Source: Anaerostipes sp.
GTDB lineage: Bacteria; Bacillota; Clostridia; Lachnospirales; Lachnospiraceae
Assembly: GCA_028697725.1 (NCBI GenBank)
Contig: JAQVEG010000001.1
Span: 62,001 to 126,000, forward strand
DNA: 64,000 nt
Reading direction: 5' to 3'
Part shown: positions 36,101 through 44,028 of the stretch, piece by piece
Position numbering within the stretch: position 1 is the first letter of the stretch
Layout: each line of letters opens with the position of its first letter
The notes under the pieces: model-generated
The model's database searches: none
Told to the model about the DNA's origin: nothing
Seen by the model: the letters and a program-made list of their open reading frames with translations, nothing else
Position numbers and translations under genes: made by a program

Positions 36101-37368
36101 TTCATATCCTGTCCGCCAATATCTAAGATACAGTCAACTTTTGGATCAAAGAAAGCAGCAGCATAATAGTGGGCAATGGTTTCAACTTCACCAAAGTCTA
36201 AGTTTAAAGCCGCCTTGATTAAGTGTTCTCCGTATCCAGTAGAACAAGAAGAACGAATGATAGCATCCTTTGGAAGTGTTTCATCAATCTCATGTAAGGC
36301 AGCAATGGTTGCCTTTAATGGACTTCCATTGTTATTGTTGTAATAACTATATAATAATTCACCCTTTGTTCCTACCAATGCAACTTTTGTTGTAGTAGAA
36401 CCAGCATCAATTCCAAGGAAACAGTCTCCATGATATGTAGAAATATCTCCTCTTGTTACAACGTGTCGATTATGTGCTTTAAGGAAACTTTCATATTCTT
36501 GTTCACTTTCAAAAAGTGGTTCTAAGCGGTCAATTTCCTGACTTAATACAATCTTCTCATTAAAATGATTCAATAAATCTTCAAAGTTTGTTGTAACAGA
36601 ATCTTTTGAGTTTAAAGCAGCTCCAACGGCAGCAAATAAATGAGAATGTGTTGGTGCAATCACAGCTTCATCTTCTAGTTCAAGAGTTCGGATAAATGCT
36701 TCTTTTAACTCTGAAAGGAAGTGAAGAGGACCACCTAAAAATGCTACATTCCCACGAATTGGTTTTCCGCAGGCAAGTCCACTAATTGTCTGGTTGACAA
36801 CAGCCTGAAAAATAGAAGCAGATAAGTTCTCTTTTGTTGCCCCTTCATTAATAAGAGGCTGAATATCAGTCTTTGCAAATACTCCACATCGGGCAGCAAT
36901 TGGGTAAATAGTATCGTAATTTTTCGCATATTCATTTAAACCAGAAGCATCAGTTTGTAACAAAGAAGCCATCTGGTCAATAAATGAACCAGTACCTCCG
37001 GCACATACACCGTTCATTCTCTGGTCTATTCCATTGGTAAAATAAATAATCTTTGCATCTTCTCCACCCAACTCAATGGCCACATCGCATTGAGGAGCAT
37101 AGTCTTGAAGGGCAGTTGATACACACACAACTTCCTGACAAAATGGAATCTCCAAATGAGAGGAAATAGATAATCCTCCAGAGCCAGTCACTGTGGGTGC
37201 AAATGTTGTTTCCCCGATTTGGTCTTTTGCTTTTTTTAGCAATGATGCAAGTGTTTCCTGTATGTTAGCAAAATGACGTTCATAATCGGAAAATAAAATA
37301 TTATGTTGTTCATCGATAACCGCAACTTTAACAGTTGTGGATCCGATGTCAATTCCTAAACGTTTCAT
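33148..37368 (-). CDS. Giant 2-hydroxyacyl-CoA dehydratase activase-related protein (two BcrA/BadF ATPase domains, DUF2229, HgdB-like C-terminus)
   Basis: 1,406 residues, minus strand. ASKHA-type ATPase domain 1 (~1-260) begins [13 protein letters not shown] and has [13 protein letters not shown]. Domain 2 (~313-580) begins [13 protein letters not shown] and has [13 protein letters not shown] and [11 protein letters not shown]. Activase dimers normally hold one 4Fe-4S between two subunits; here two activase units are fused in one chain. A Cys cluster (RCKGCTNHC, ~603-610) links to DUF2229 (from ~665) and a long HgdB/BcrC-like region with conserved Cys ([24 protein letters not shown]). The start follows AGGGACC. 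It stands alone in its transcript. It could activate or contain a double-cubane-type reductase; the substrate is unknown. Length matches known DUF2229 fusion proteins. Confidence 0.88.
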   Translation of the reverse strand: MKRLGIDIGSTTVKVAVIDEQHNILFSDYERHFANIQETLASLLKKAKDQIGETTFAPTVTGSGGLSISSHLEIPFCQEVVCVSTALQDYAPQCDVAIELGGEDAKIIYFTNGIDQRMNGVCAGGTGSFIDQMASLLQTDASGLNEYAKNYDTIYPIAARCGVFAKTDIQPLINEGATKENLSASIFQAVVNQTISGLACGKPIRGNVAFLGGPLHFLSELKEAFIRTLELEDEAVIAPTHSHLFAAVGAALNSKDSVTTNFEDLLNHFNEKIVLSQEIDRLEPLFESEQEYESFLKAHNRHVVTRGDISTYHGDCFLGIDAGSTTTKVALVGTKGELLYSYYNNNNGSPLKATIAALHEIDETLPKDAIIRSSCSTGYGEHLIKAALNLDFGEVETIAHYYAAAFFDPKVDCILDIGGQDMKCIKIKNGVVDNVMLNEACSSGCGSFIETFAKSLNHTVQEFAKVALTSKTPIDLGSRCTVFMNSKVKQAQKEGASVGDISAGLAYSVIKNALLKVIKLTDPKDLGSHIVVQGGTFYNDAVLRSFERISGCDAIRPDIAGIMGAFGAALIARERYEMEPKVSTMIPMEEILSMTTDSSMTRCKGCTNHCLLTINKFSNNRRFVTGNRCERGAGGERKNEDVPNLYEYKLHRMFDYPSLPKEEATRGVIGIPRVLNLYENYPFWHTLFTKLGFRVELSPDSSRKIYELGIESIPSESECYPAKLAHGHVMWLLKQGIKDIFYPCIPFEQNETEEANNHYNCPIVTSYAENIKNNMEELKDDTIHFMNPFLALDNEDALSPRLVEEFDERYHIPLSEMREAVRAAYEESEQSKKDIRQKGEEVLAYLAETGKTGIVLCGRPYHIDPEINHGIPELITSYGIAVLTEDSISHLSKVDRPLNVSDQWMYHSRLYAAANYAKSNKQLEVIQLNSFGCGLDAVTTDTVNEILTKSGRIYTVLKIDEVNNLGAARIRIRSLISAVRVRKKHKIEPKPVSAAMKRIEFTKEMAKDYTILVPQMSPIHFNLLQPALESVGYKIEILPQGGMKDVNTGLKYVNNDACYPSLIVIGQLMNALLSGRYDTNKIALAISQTGGGCRATSYISFIRRALEKAGFKNIPVIGISTQGIERNSGFSLSLPLLNRAVQAIIYGDIFMRVVYRTRPYEVKKGSVNKLHRQWEARCKRDLRKGNLRTFQKNIKNIIRDFDRIPITNEKKPRVGIVGEILVKFLPDANNHLVEVLEREGAEAVVPDLLDFFMYSFYNSNFKYRYLGKSKKTAIMSNSAIWLVEQYRKTLRKELSKSTRFDPPAYIKDLAEYAKPFVSIGNQTGEGWFLTGEMIELIHSGAPNIVCTQPFACLPNHVVGKGVIKEIRQAFPDSNIVAIDYDPGASEVNQINRLKLMLSAAEKNMNK

Positions 37369-37408
37369 CTTTGGTCCCTACTTTCTTAACATATTTCTAA
37401 GCATACCT

Positions 37409-37437
37409 ATTATAAGGGAAAGGAGTCAAAATGACAA
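37409..37437 (-). promoter_or_regulatory. Promoter of the giant activase gene
   Basis: On the minus strand TTGTCA (complement of 37432-37437), 17-nt spacer, TATAAT (complement of 37409-37414), about 40 nt before the start codon. Confidence 0.8.
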
Positions 37438-37525
37438 GGTGTTAAATTTAGAATATTATATAGAAGAAAAAATTTTGTATCAAAAGGATACAGAATGCAT
37501 AGACTAAAGAAAAAAGGAAATGAAA

Positions 37526-37876
37526 ATGAATTCAAACCAAGAAACAAGGTGCAGTGGTGTCATTCATGTCATCAAGGATAAAGAAACTTTATATCAAGTT
37601 GCACAAGACTATAATGTGACGGTAAGAGATATTATGAGGCAAAATCCATTTGTAAACATATATAATCTACAAATTGGAGATGAGCTTTGTATTCCAACAA
37701 CAAAACCAGTAATTGGTGGTGCTTTTGTTCCATATGTAGTAAAAGAAGGGGACACCCTCCAATCAATTTTATCGAAACAGAACTTAACCTATGAAAAACT
37801 AGCCAGAGCAAACAAGAAAGTGGGAATGCTTACTCTGCCAGTTGGGACAGTCCTTCTAATTGACAAAGAGAAATGA
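37526..37876 (+). CDS. Two-LysM-domain protein
   Basis: 116 residues from the ATG at 37526; an ATG at 37520 sits too close to the ribosome site AAAGGA. Two LysM peptidoglycan-binding repeats can be seen: VIHVIKDKETLYQVAQDYNV...LQIGDELCIP (~8-53) and YVVKEGDTLQSILSKQNLT...LPVGTVLLI (~65-112). There is no signal peptide, so it may act inside the mother cell during spore coat or cortex formation or be released by other means. Single-gene unit followed by a terminator. Confidence 0.88.
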   Translation: MNSNQETRCSGVIHVIKDKETLYQVAQDYNVTVRDIMRQNPFVNIYNLQIGDELCIPTTKPVIGGAFVPYVVKEGDTLQSILSKQNLTYEKLARANKKVGMLTLPVGTVLLIDKEK

Positions 37877-37913
37877 GTTCTTTATAATGAGGATTGTATT
37901 TGGGTTTTAAATC

Positions 37914-37962
37914 AAAGAGGATATCAGATGCGGGTGAACTCTCATCTGATATTATCTTTTTA
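37914..37962 (+). terminator. Terminator after the LysM gene
   Basis: ATATCAGATG (37921-37930) pairs with CATCTGATAT (37943-37952). Outer AAAGA/TCTTT pairs extend the stem across a small internal loop, and a T run follows. Confidence 0.82.
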
Positions 37963-37996
37963 CATTTTATCTAAATAAGAGATAAAGGAGCGTATC

Positions 37997-38929
37997 ATGT
38001 TAAAGATTTTTCGTACCATGGATGATCAGATAAATGAAATAAGTGAAGTTGTGGATGGATGCTGGATTTCTATGTTTGATCCTACAGCGGCAGAGCTTCT
38101 TGATATTTCCAAAGAGTATAAGATTGACCTAGATCATCTAAAAGCACCACTGGATGAGGCCGAGCGTTCTCGTATAGAGGTAGAAGACGATTATATTTTA
38201 ATTATCGTGGATATTCCAGTGATTTCAAAGCGAAAAGAAAAAGACTTCTTTATGACAGTTCCATGTGGAATTATTTTGCTGGATCAGTGTATTATTACAG
38301 TTTGTCTGGAAGAAACACCGGTTCTTGGGCGTTTTCGAGACGGATTGGTTCGTGGATTCTGGACATTTAAGAAAACAAGATTTATTTTGCAGATTTTGTA
38401 TCGCAATGCTTCTTTATACCTTCAGTATTTACGAGTGATTGACAAAAAAAGCGATGAGATTGAAAAGCAGCTTCATATTTCAACGAAGAACGAGGAACTG
38501 ATAGATTTGCTTGAATTAGAAAAGAGTTTGGTTTACTTTTCTACATCTCTTCGTGGAAATGAATTGGTTTTGGAACGTTTGATAAAGATGGACAAGATTA
38601 AACAGTATCCAGAAGATGAAGAATTGTTGGATGACGTTATTATAGAGAATAAACAGGCCATTGAGATGTCTGATATTTATAGTAATATTTTAAGTGGAAC
38701 TATGGATGCCTATGCATCGGTTATTTCAAATAATTTGAATATCGTCATGAAAGTATTAGCAGTGATTACAATTGTTATGTCAATCCCAACTATGATTGCC
38801 AGCTTTTGGGGGATGAATGTTCCAGTACCGTTTGCGAAAAGTCCATTCGGATTCTTTGGACTTGTAGGTGCTTCCATTGTTTTGACACTTATTGGAGGCT
38901 TTATATTAGGAAGAAAACAGACGTTTTAA
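37997..38929 (+). CDS. corA: CorA-family magnesium/divalent-cation channel
   Basis: 310 residues. A cytoplasmic domain (~1-245), largely helical, is followed by two membrane helices near the C-terminus. The signature GMN motif lies in SFWGMNVPV, after helix 1 (VLAVITIVMSIPTMIA), and helix 2 ends in a basic GRKQTF tail. Pentameric CorA proteins pass Mg2+ (or Co2+/Ni2+/Zn2+). The start follows AAAGGAG. It is 12 nt from the next membrane protein gene, so they may be co-transcribed. Confidence 0.94.
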   Translation: MLKIFRTMDDQINEISEVVDGCWISMFDPTAAELLDISKEYKIDLDHLKAPLDEAERSRIEVEDDYILIIVDIPVISKRKEKDFFMTVPCGIILLDQCIITVCLEETPVLGRFRDGLVRGFWTFKKTRFILQILYRNASLYLQYLRVIDKKSDEIEKQLHISTKNEELIDLLELEKSLVYFSTSLRGNELVLERLIKMDKIKQYPEDEELLDDVIIENKQAIEMSDIYSNILSGTMDAYASVISNNLNIVMKVLAVITIVMSIPTMIASFWGMNVPVPFAKSPFGFFGLVGASIVLTLIGGFILGRKQTF

Positions 38930-38941
38930 GAAAGGTTATAT

Positions 38942-39814
38942 ATGAATTGGTTAAATAAATTAGAACAAAAGTATGGTAGATATGCAATTTTGGGATTGCC
39001 AAAGATTATTATTGCATTATATGCAGCAGGATTTTTAATCTCAATTGTTGCACCAAATGCATATGGATATTTTGAATTGAATCCTTATTTGATTTTGCAT
39101 GGACAAGTTTGGAGATTATTTACGTTTTTAATGATAGCACCTACAACAAATTTTATTTTTGTAGTTTTTGTGCTAATGTTTTATTATAGTATAGCAACTT
39201 CTTTAGAGATGGTATGGGGAAGTTTCCGCTTCATGATGTATTATTTGATTGGAGTTGTGGGAACAATTATTGGAGCTTTCCTTACATATGGAATTTTATA
39301 TGCCACTGGAGATGTGTCAGCAGTGATGGTACAGATGGATACATTTTATTTAAATCTATCATTATTTTTAGCTTATGCAATGATTTTTCCAGACAGAGAA
39401 GTATTGTTTTATATGATAATTCCATTAAAGATAAAGTGGCTTGCAGTTTTAGATGCATTACTTTTAACCTATACTTTTCTAAGTTCAGGCTTTACAGTTT
39501 ACGGAATTTCGGTTAAAGTATCTATTATAGTTGCATTGTTAAACTTTCTACTATTTTTCTTGTCATCAAGAAAATCAAAAAAAAGAGGAAGAGACTTCCA
39601 GAAAGCTATGGCAAAAGGGAAGAAAGCTCAAAAGCAAGCAAAACACAGCCATAGTTATGCAACAAAGAACAATGGTGCAATTCATGAATGTGCAGTTTGT
39701 CATCGAACAGAGTTAGATGATCCAGACTTAGAATTTAGATATTGTTCCAAGTGTGATGGAGATTATGAATATTGTCAAGATCATTTATTCACACATAAGC
39801 ATGTTAAAAAGTAA
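38942..39814 (+). CDS. Rhomboid-fold membrane protein without catalytic serine, with C-terminal zinc ribbon
   Basis: 290 residues. The first ~215 residues have about six helices with a rhomboid-like layout (GQVWRLFTFLMIAPT, then MVWGSFRFMMYYLIGVVG). No GxSG motif is present: the equivalent region reads LSLFLAYAMIF, so protease activity is unlikely. A basic linker (KKRGRDFQKAMAKGKKAQKQAKH) leads to a His/Cys-rich tail with CAVCHRTE, YCSKCDGD and YCQDHLFTHKH, a probable zinc site. Function unknown; partner binding in the membrane is a reasonable guess. Confidence 0.82.
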   Translation: MNWLNKLEQKYGRYAILGLPKIIIALYAAGFLISIVAPNAYGYFELNPYLILHGQVWRLFTFLMIAPTTNFIFVVFVLMFYYSIATSLEMVWGSFRFMMYYLIGVVGTIIGAFLTYGILYATGDVSAVMVQMDTFYLNLSLFLAYAMIFPDREVLFYMIIPLKIKWLAVLDALLLTYTFLSSGFTVYGISVKVSIIVALLNFLLFFLSSRKSKKRGRDFQKAMAKGKKAQKQAKHSHSYATKNNGAIHECAVCHRTELDDPDLEFRYCSKCDGDYEYCQDHLFTHKHVKK

Positions 39815-39844
39815 ATGAATATATTTAACAAAAAGGAGAAGATT

Positions 39845-41272
39845 ATGTTAACAAAAAAGACAAAGATTATTTGTACAATGGGACCTGCGACAGATGATGA
39901 TGCTGTATTAAAACAGTTGATGCTTGAAGGTATGGATATTGCTCGTCTTAACTTTTCTCATGGAGATCATGAAGAACAATTAGTTAGAATCCAGAGAATT
40001 AAAAGAATTAGAGAAGAAGTTGGACTTCCAATTGCTATTTTATTAGATACAAAAGGACCTGAGATTCGTACAGGACTTTTAAAGGAAGACAAGATTGAAT
40101 TAGAAGAAGGTCAAAAGTTTACTCTTACAACAAGAGAACTTGAAGGAGACAATACAATTGTAAGCATTACATATGCTGAACTCCCTCAAGACGTTGAAGT
40201 TGGAAACAGCATTTTGATTGATGATGGTTTATTAGAATTAAAAGTTGAGAATATTGACGGAACAGAAATTGAATGTCAAGTTGTCAATGGTGGATCTTTA
40301 GGAAACCGTAAGGGAGTGAATGTACCGAATGTTGCAGTCAATCTTCCAGCGATTACAGAAAAAGATAAAGAAGATATTGAATTTGGACTTGAGAATGGAA
40401 TTGACTTTATTGCAGCTTCATTTGTACGTAATGCCAAGGCAGTAGAAGAAATCAAACAAATTATTGGTGCATATAACATGCATGTTGGTGTTATTTCTAA
40501 AATTGAGAACGTAGAAGGTGTTGAGAATATTGAATCTATTATTGGAGCGTCTGACGGAATCATGGTTGCACGTGGAGATTTAGGAGTTGAAATTCCAGCA
40601 GAGGAAGTTCCTTTTATGCAAAAAGCCATTATTAACAAATGTAATAAGGCATTTAAGCCAGTTATTACTGCAACACAGATGTTAGATTCTATGATTCGTA
40701 ATCCACGTCCTACAAGAGCTGAGGTTACTGACGTTGCCAACGCAATTTATGATGGAACAGATGCAATCATGTTATCAGGAGAAACTGCAATGGGTAAACA
40801 TCCAATTGAAGCAGTTCGTATGATGAATCAAATTGCAGTATCAACAGAAATTCACTTAGATACAAAGGTGAGAGACTTTAGATCAATTTATGTTCATCGT
40901 GGAATTTCAGCAGCAGTTGCATATTCTGCAGTACAGACTGCACATAATATTTCAGCAAAATGTATTTTAGCTTCTAGTATGTCAGGATTTACTGCAAGAG
41001 TTGTATCTAAATTCAAACCAGATGCCATGATTATTGGATTGTCACCAGATGAAGCAGTTGTTCGTAAGATGCAGTTATACTGGGGAGTTCGTCCATTCCT
41101 TTCTCATAAGGCTGGATCAACACGTGAACTTCTTGATGAAGCAACAGAGATTGTATTAGATGCTAACTTAGCAAACAATGGAGATGTAATTGTTTTAACT
41201 GGAGGAGGTCCTGCAGACCACCGCGGTAAGGGAGTTACAAATATGCTTAAAGTTGAGACAATTGGAGAATAA
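39845..41272 (+). CDS. pyk: Pyruvate kinase
   Basis: 475 residues from ATG 39845 with AAAGGAG at good spacing; the ATG at 39815 has none. It converts PEP and ADP to pyruvate and ATP. KTKIICTMGPATDD, LNFSHGDHEE, LDTKGPEIRTG, substrate-loop MVARGDLGVEIP and ATQMLDSMIRNPRPTRAE are intact. This is the form without the extra C-terminal PEP-utilising domain found in some Bacilli. A terminator follows. Confidence 0.97.
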   Translation: MLTKKTKIICTMGPATDDDAVLKQLMLEGMDIARLNFSHGDHEEQLVRIQRIKRIREEVGLPIAILLDTKGPEIRTGLLKEDKIELEEGQKFTLTTRELEGDNTIVSITYAELPQDVEVGNSILIDDGLLELKVENIDGTEIECQVVNGGSLGNRKGVNVPNVAVNLPAITEKDKEDIEFGLENGIDFIAASFVRNAKAVEEIKQIIGAYNMHVGVISKIENVEGVENIESIIGASDGIMVARGDLGVEIPAEEVPFMQKAIINKCNKAFKPVITATQMLDSMIRNPRPTRAEVTDVANAIYDGTDAIMLSGETAMGKHPIEAVRMMNQIAVSTEIHLDTKVRDFRSIYVHRGISAAVAYSAVQTAHNISAKCILASSMSGFTARVVSKFKPDAMIIGLSPDEAVVRKMQLYWGVRPFLSHKAGSTRELLDEATEIVLDANLANNGDVIVLTGGGPADHRGKGVTNMLKVETIGE

Positions 41273-41301
41273 GATCACTATTTGTAAGATAGATGAGAAG
41301 G

Positions 41302-41329
41302 AAAAGGGGATGTGAAAGCATCCCTTTTT
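41302..41329 (+). terminator. Terminator after pyk
   Basis: AAAAGGGGATG (41302-41312) pairs with CATCCCTTTT (41319-41328) with one bulged G and a 6-nt loop, ending in a T run. Confidence 0.85.
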
Positions 41330-41330
41330 G

Positions 41331-41339
41331 TGCTATAAT
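41331..41339 (+). promoter_or_regulatory. Extended -10 promoter element of the DUF2953 operon
   Basis: TGCTATAAT is a full extended -10 (TGnTATAAT) directly after the pyk terminator and about 37 nt before the next start. No clear -35 is seen, which extended -10 promoters can lack. Confidence 0.6.
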
Positions 41340-41375
41340 CTAGTAGAAGTTCTATGACGCTTAGTGAGGTATGAT

Positions 41376-41687
41376 ATGAAGGTTGATGACTGTGTATACA
41401 TAACAGAATTATTAAAACCCTGTAAAGATAGAGTGATACACTGCATTTGTCAAGGGAAGGCGATTCCTAAGATATATTGTATTGTGAATCCTATTGGTAA
41501 GGTTGGATTATTTGAGATATATTCATATGCAGAGCTAAGAGGAGAATACTACAAGGATAAGAGTATCACAGTTGTTGGTATTGCTTCGTCAGAACAAGAT
41601 GCGAAGATTCTGCTTTGCAGGATGATTTCTGATATGTATGAAAGTGGACAATTAAAGATAAAAGAGACATCATTTATGAAGGAGTGA
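41376..41687 (+). CDS. Conserved small protein of unknown function
   Basis: 103 residues from ATG 41376 (MKVDDCVYITELLKPC), with GAGG at 6 nt; a GTG at 41364 overlaps that site. It is soluble, with mixed alpha/beta pattern (VIHCICQGK; VGLFEIYSYAEL; ITVVGIASSEQDAKILL). I do not recognise the family. It is the first gene of a unit with a DUF2953 protein and YtfJ, which may place it in sporulation, but this is only context. Confidence 0.75.
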   Translation: MKVDDCVYITELLKPCKDRVIHCICQGKAIPKIYCIVNPIGKVGLFEIYSYAELRGEYYKDKSITVVGIASSEQDAKILLCRMISDMYESGQLKIKETSFMKE

Positions 41688-41688
41688 T

Positions 41689-42630
41689 ATGTTGGGCATT
41701 ATATTTTTAATCTTAAAAGTGATTGGCTGTATTTTGCTTTTTCTTATATTTTTGCTTCTTTTGATTTTATTTGCACCTGTTACTTATCGTGCAAAAGGAA
41801 AATGGCTTCAAGAAGAGAAGATGGCGGCAGGAACTGTTTCCTGGGCGTGTTTTGTCATAAGGGCGAAAGTCTCCTATGTGAAGGACAACCTTGACTTTAT
41901 GATTCGCATTTTTGGAATTCCTGTTTATGCATCAGATGAGAATCGCTGGTCTATCTTAGGAAGGAAGAAGAAGCCGAAGAAAGTAAAAGTAAAGAAGTCA
42001 AAGAAAAAGAAAGAGAAAAAGGTGAGTCAAAAGCCGGCAGTGAAGGAAGAAGAGAAGAAAAATTCTCAAGATGTGCTGGATTTAGAGATTTCTGAAGAAG
42101 AATATAAAAAGGCAATAACTCCTCTTGCAGATTATAAGAGAAAGCAGGAGAAGGAAGAAACTAAGAGCCGAGAAAGCAGCCGGTGGAAAAAGATAGTGGA
42201 TGGTGTCCAAAGGTGTTATAATAAGATAAAGTCTATTTGTAGGAAAGTTTCCATGGTGAAAAACAAAGTGATTTCCATTAAGGAGCTTTTTGAAGATGAT
42301 GAGATTCAAGATGCACTTAGGCGGTTATGGGGATATGGAACGCATATTCTTAAGATTACAATGCCAAGCAAGTTAAAGGGATGGCTTCATTTTGGAATGA
42401 GCAATCCAGCATCTACGGGTCAGATATTAGGTGTTTTTGGAGCATTGCTTCCTTTTTATGGGGACAAGGTACAGATATCACCAGATTTTGAGGAAGAGGT
42501 ATTAGAAGGAGAAGGAAGGTTAGTAGGAAGACTTTTCTTAATTCAATATGTGATACTAGCTGTTAAGATTTATTTAGATAAGGATTTATTTGAACAAAAA
42601 GATCGTGTTATGGATACCATAGGAGGTTGA
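41689..42630 (+). CDS. DUF2953 membrane-anchored protein
   Basis: 313 residues. An N-terminal hydrophobic helix (~5-30) is followed by the DUF2953 start APVTYRAKGKW, a long Lys/Glu-rich low-complexity region (~95-175, KKKPKKVKVKKSKKKKEKK) and a conserved C-terminal part (GYGTHILKITMPSKLKGWLHFG...PASTGQILGVFGAL). The family commonly lies beside ytfJ in spore-formers, as here, where the two genes are separated by 2 nt. Role unknown; a sporulation link is likely. Confidence 0.88.
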   Translation: MLGIIFLILKVIGCILLFLIFLLLLILFAPVTYRAKGKWLQEEKMAAGTVSWACFVIRAKVSYVKDNLDFMIRIFGIPVYASDENRWSILGRKKKPKKVKVKKSKKKKEKKVSQKPAVKEEEKKNSQDVLDLEISEEEYKKAITPLADYKRKQEKEETKSRESSRWKKIVDGVQRCYNKIKSICRKVSMVKNKVISIKELFEDDEIQDALRRLWGYGTHILKITMPSKLKGWLHFGMSNPASTGQILGVFGALLPFYGDKVQISPDFEEEVLEGEGRLVGRLFLIQYVILAVKIYLDKDLFEQKDRVMDTIGG

Positions 42631-42632
42631 TG

Positions 42633-43007
42633 ATGAAAGAAAAATTTAACGAAACCGTAGGTTCATTATTTGATGGAATGGAAGGATTCCTTACATCGAA
42701 GACGGTTGTTGGAGAACCAATTCAAATTAAAGATACCATTATTTTACCATTGGTTGATGTATCTTTCGGAATGGGAGCAGGAACTTTTGATGGGGACAAG
42801 AAGAATAGAAGTGGTGGTGGTATTGGCGGAAAGTTGACACCAAGTGCTGTTTTAGTCATCCGAAATGGAAGTACAAAACTTGTCAATGTTAAGAACCAAG
42901 AGACCATTACCAAGCTTCTAGATATGGTTCCAGACGTGATTGATAAATTCACCAAGAAAGACGAGACATTAGAAGATATTGTAGATGATTTAGAAAAAGA
43001 AGAATAG
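42633..43007 (+). CDS. ytfJ: YtfJ/GerW-family spore protein
   Basis: 124 residues. The start at 42633 has AGGAGG 6 nt upstream; TTG 42627 and ATG 42630 are too near. Family motifs seen: GEPIQIKDTIILPLVDVSFGMGAG, a Gly-rich GGGIGGKLTPSAVLVI and a C-terminal amphipathic MVPDVIDKF. GerW-type proteins are made during sporulation and are needed for proper germination in Bacillus and Clostridia. A terminator follows. Confidence 0.9.
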   Translation: MKEKFNETVGSLFDGMEGFLTSKTVVGEPIQIKDTIILPLVDVSFGMGAGTFDGDKKNRSGGGIGGKLTPSAVLVIRNGSTKLVNVKNQETITKLLDMVPDVIDKFTKKDETLEDIVDDLEKEE

Positions 43008-43016
43008 AAAAAGTAG

Positions 43017-43051
43017 GAGATGAGACAGCAGTGTGTTTCATCTCTTTTTTT
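43017..43051 (+). terminator. Terminator after ytfJ
   Basis: GAGATGA (43017-43023) pairs with TCATCTC (43038-43044), extended inside by ACA/TGT, followed by seven T. Confidence 0.88.
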
Positions 43052-43108
43052 ATGCACATAATAGAATCTATTGCATATGCATAGAATAGAAGAGTAAAAG
43101 AGTGAATT

Positions 43109-43252
43109 ATGATTCGTGTATGTGCAATTGCAATCTTCTTTTTTGGCATTGGTCTTTTTGCAAGTTTTTTTATTACAAGAGAAATAACAAAAATATTTGT
43201 TTTTATTGGATGTATTCTGATTTCTTATGGAATGTTTTTTCGATGCAAATAA
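43109..43252 (+). CDS. Small 47-residue two-helix membrane protein
   Basis: ATG 43109 opens a 47-residue frame with two hydrophobic helices (VCAIAIFFFGIGLFASFFI and FVFIGCILISYGMFF) flanked by Arg/Lys residues. The pattern is that of genuine small membrane proteins and the codons resemble the surroundings. The ribosome site is weak (AAAGAG). It lies between the ytfJ and rpmB terminators. Confidence 0.45.
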   Translation: MIRVCAIAIFFFGIGLFASFFITREITKIFVFIGCILISYGMFFRCK

Positions 43253-43284
43253 AAAAGGCTAGAATACATGATGTATTCTAACCT
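43251..43284 (-). terminator. Terminator of rpmB (minus strand)
   Basis: AGGCTAGAATACAT (43256-43269) and ATGTATTCTAACCT (43271-43284) pair along nearly the whole length with one mismatch. On the minus strand the hairpin is followed by six T (43251-43256). Confidence 0.82.
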
Positions 43285-43314
43285 TTGTGGTTTCTTATAT
43301 TCATCTTAGAAAGA

Positions 43315-43500
43315 TTATGCTCTTTCTACTTTACCAGATTTAAGACAAGAAGTACAAACGTACATTTTTTTAGCTGCACCGTTTACCTTCACTCTGACAG
43401 ATTTAATATTTGATTTCCACATTTTGTTTGATCTTCTATGTGAATGACTGACTGCATTTCCAAAATGAGCGCCTTTGCCACAAATAGCACACTTTGCCAT
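43315..43500 (-). CDS. rpmB: Ribosomal protein L28
   Basis: 61-residue large-subunit protein. MAKCAICGKGAHFGNAVSHSHRRSNK... is typical, with the zinc-ribbon form of L28 (CAICG near the N-terminus and CTSCLKSG near the C-terminus). It is encoded divergently from the asp23-fakA-recG group, the same arrangement as in Bacillus. The ribosome site reads AGGAGGTGC upstream. Confidence 0.97.
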   Translation of the reverse strand: MAKCAICGKGAHFGNAVSHSHRRSNKMWKSNIKSVRVKVNGAAKKMYVCTSCLKSGKVERA

Positions 43501-43553
43501 GTTAGCACCTCCTTATTTCGTTCTTATCACGCTTATGCGCCGACAACTATTTC

Positions 43554-43582
43554 ATTCTATCAGATTGTTTTCTAAAAATCAA
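43554..43582 (-). promoter_or_regulatory. Promoter of rpmB
   Basis: Minus strand: TTGATT (complement of 43577-43582), 17-nt spacer, TAGAAT (complement of 43554-43559), with a leader of about 47 nt. Confidence 0.75.
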
Positions 43583-43658
43583 GCATAATTTCTCTTTTCT
43601 TTTCAATCGTTTAATTGTATAATGAAGGCAGCGAAAATTAGGTTTGGAGGTAAGAACG

Positions 43659-44015
43659 ATGAAAGGACATGTGAATACAAAGAATGGAGAGATATCCATC
43701 GAGAATCAAGTAATTGCTAAGTATGCTGGTATTTGCGCACTTGGGTGTTTTGGTATTGTAGGCATGGCGATGGTAAACATGAAAGACGGAATCGTAAAAT
43801 TACTTACAAGAGACAACATTAGAAAAGGGGTATTTGTAACAATTAATAACAATAAAATCAATATTGATTTTCATATTGTTGTTGCATACGGGGTTTCCAT
43901 TGCAGCTGTTTCTAATAACCTTATGTCTTCTGTGAAGTATAGAGTAGAGGAATTTACTAGCTTAGAAGTAGAACGAATTAACATTTATGTTGAGGGTGTT
44001 AAAGATATAGGATAA
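43659..44015 (+). CDS. Asp23/YloU-family protein
   Basis: 118 residues from ATG 43659 with GGAGG nearby; a TTG at 43644 lies on that site. The Asp23/Gls24 pattern is present: GEISIENQVIAKYAGICALGCFGIVGMA, then VFVTINNNKINIDFHIVVAYGVSI. It lies 13 nt before fakA, the usual companion in Firmicutes. A -10-like TATAAT is at 43618-43623. The molecular role is unclear; envelope-stress or lipid-related functions are proposed for the family. Confidence 0.92.
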   Translation: MKGHVNTKNGEISIENQVIAKYAGICALGCFGIVGMAMVNMKDGIVKLLTRDNIRKGVFVTINNNKINIDFHIVVAYGVSIAAVSNNLMSSVKYRVEEFTSLEVERINIYVEGVKDIG

Positions 44016-44028
44016 TGGAGGCAGAGAA

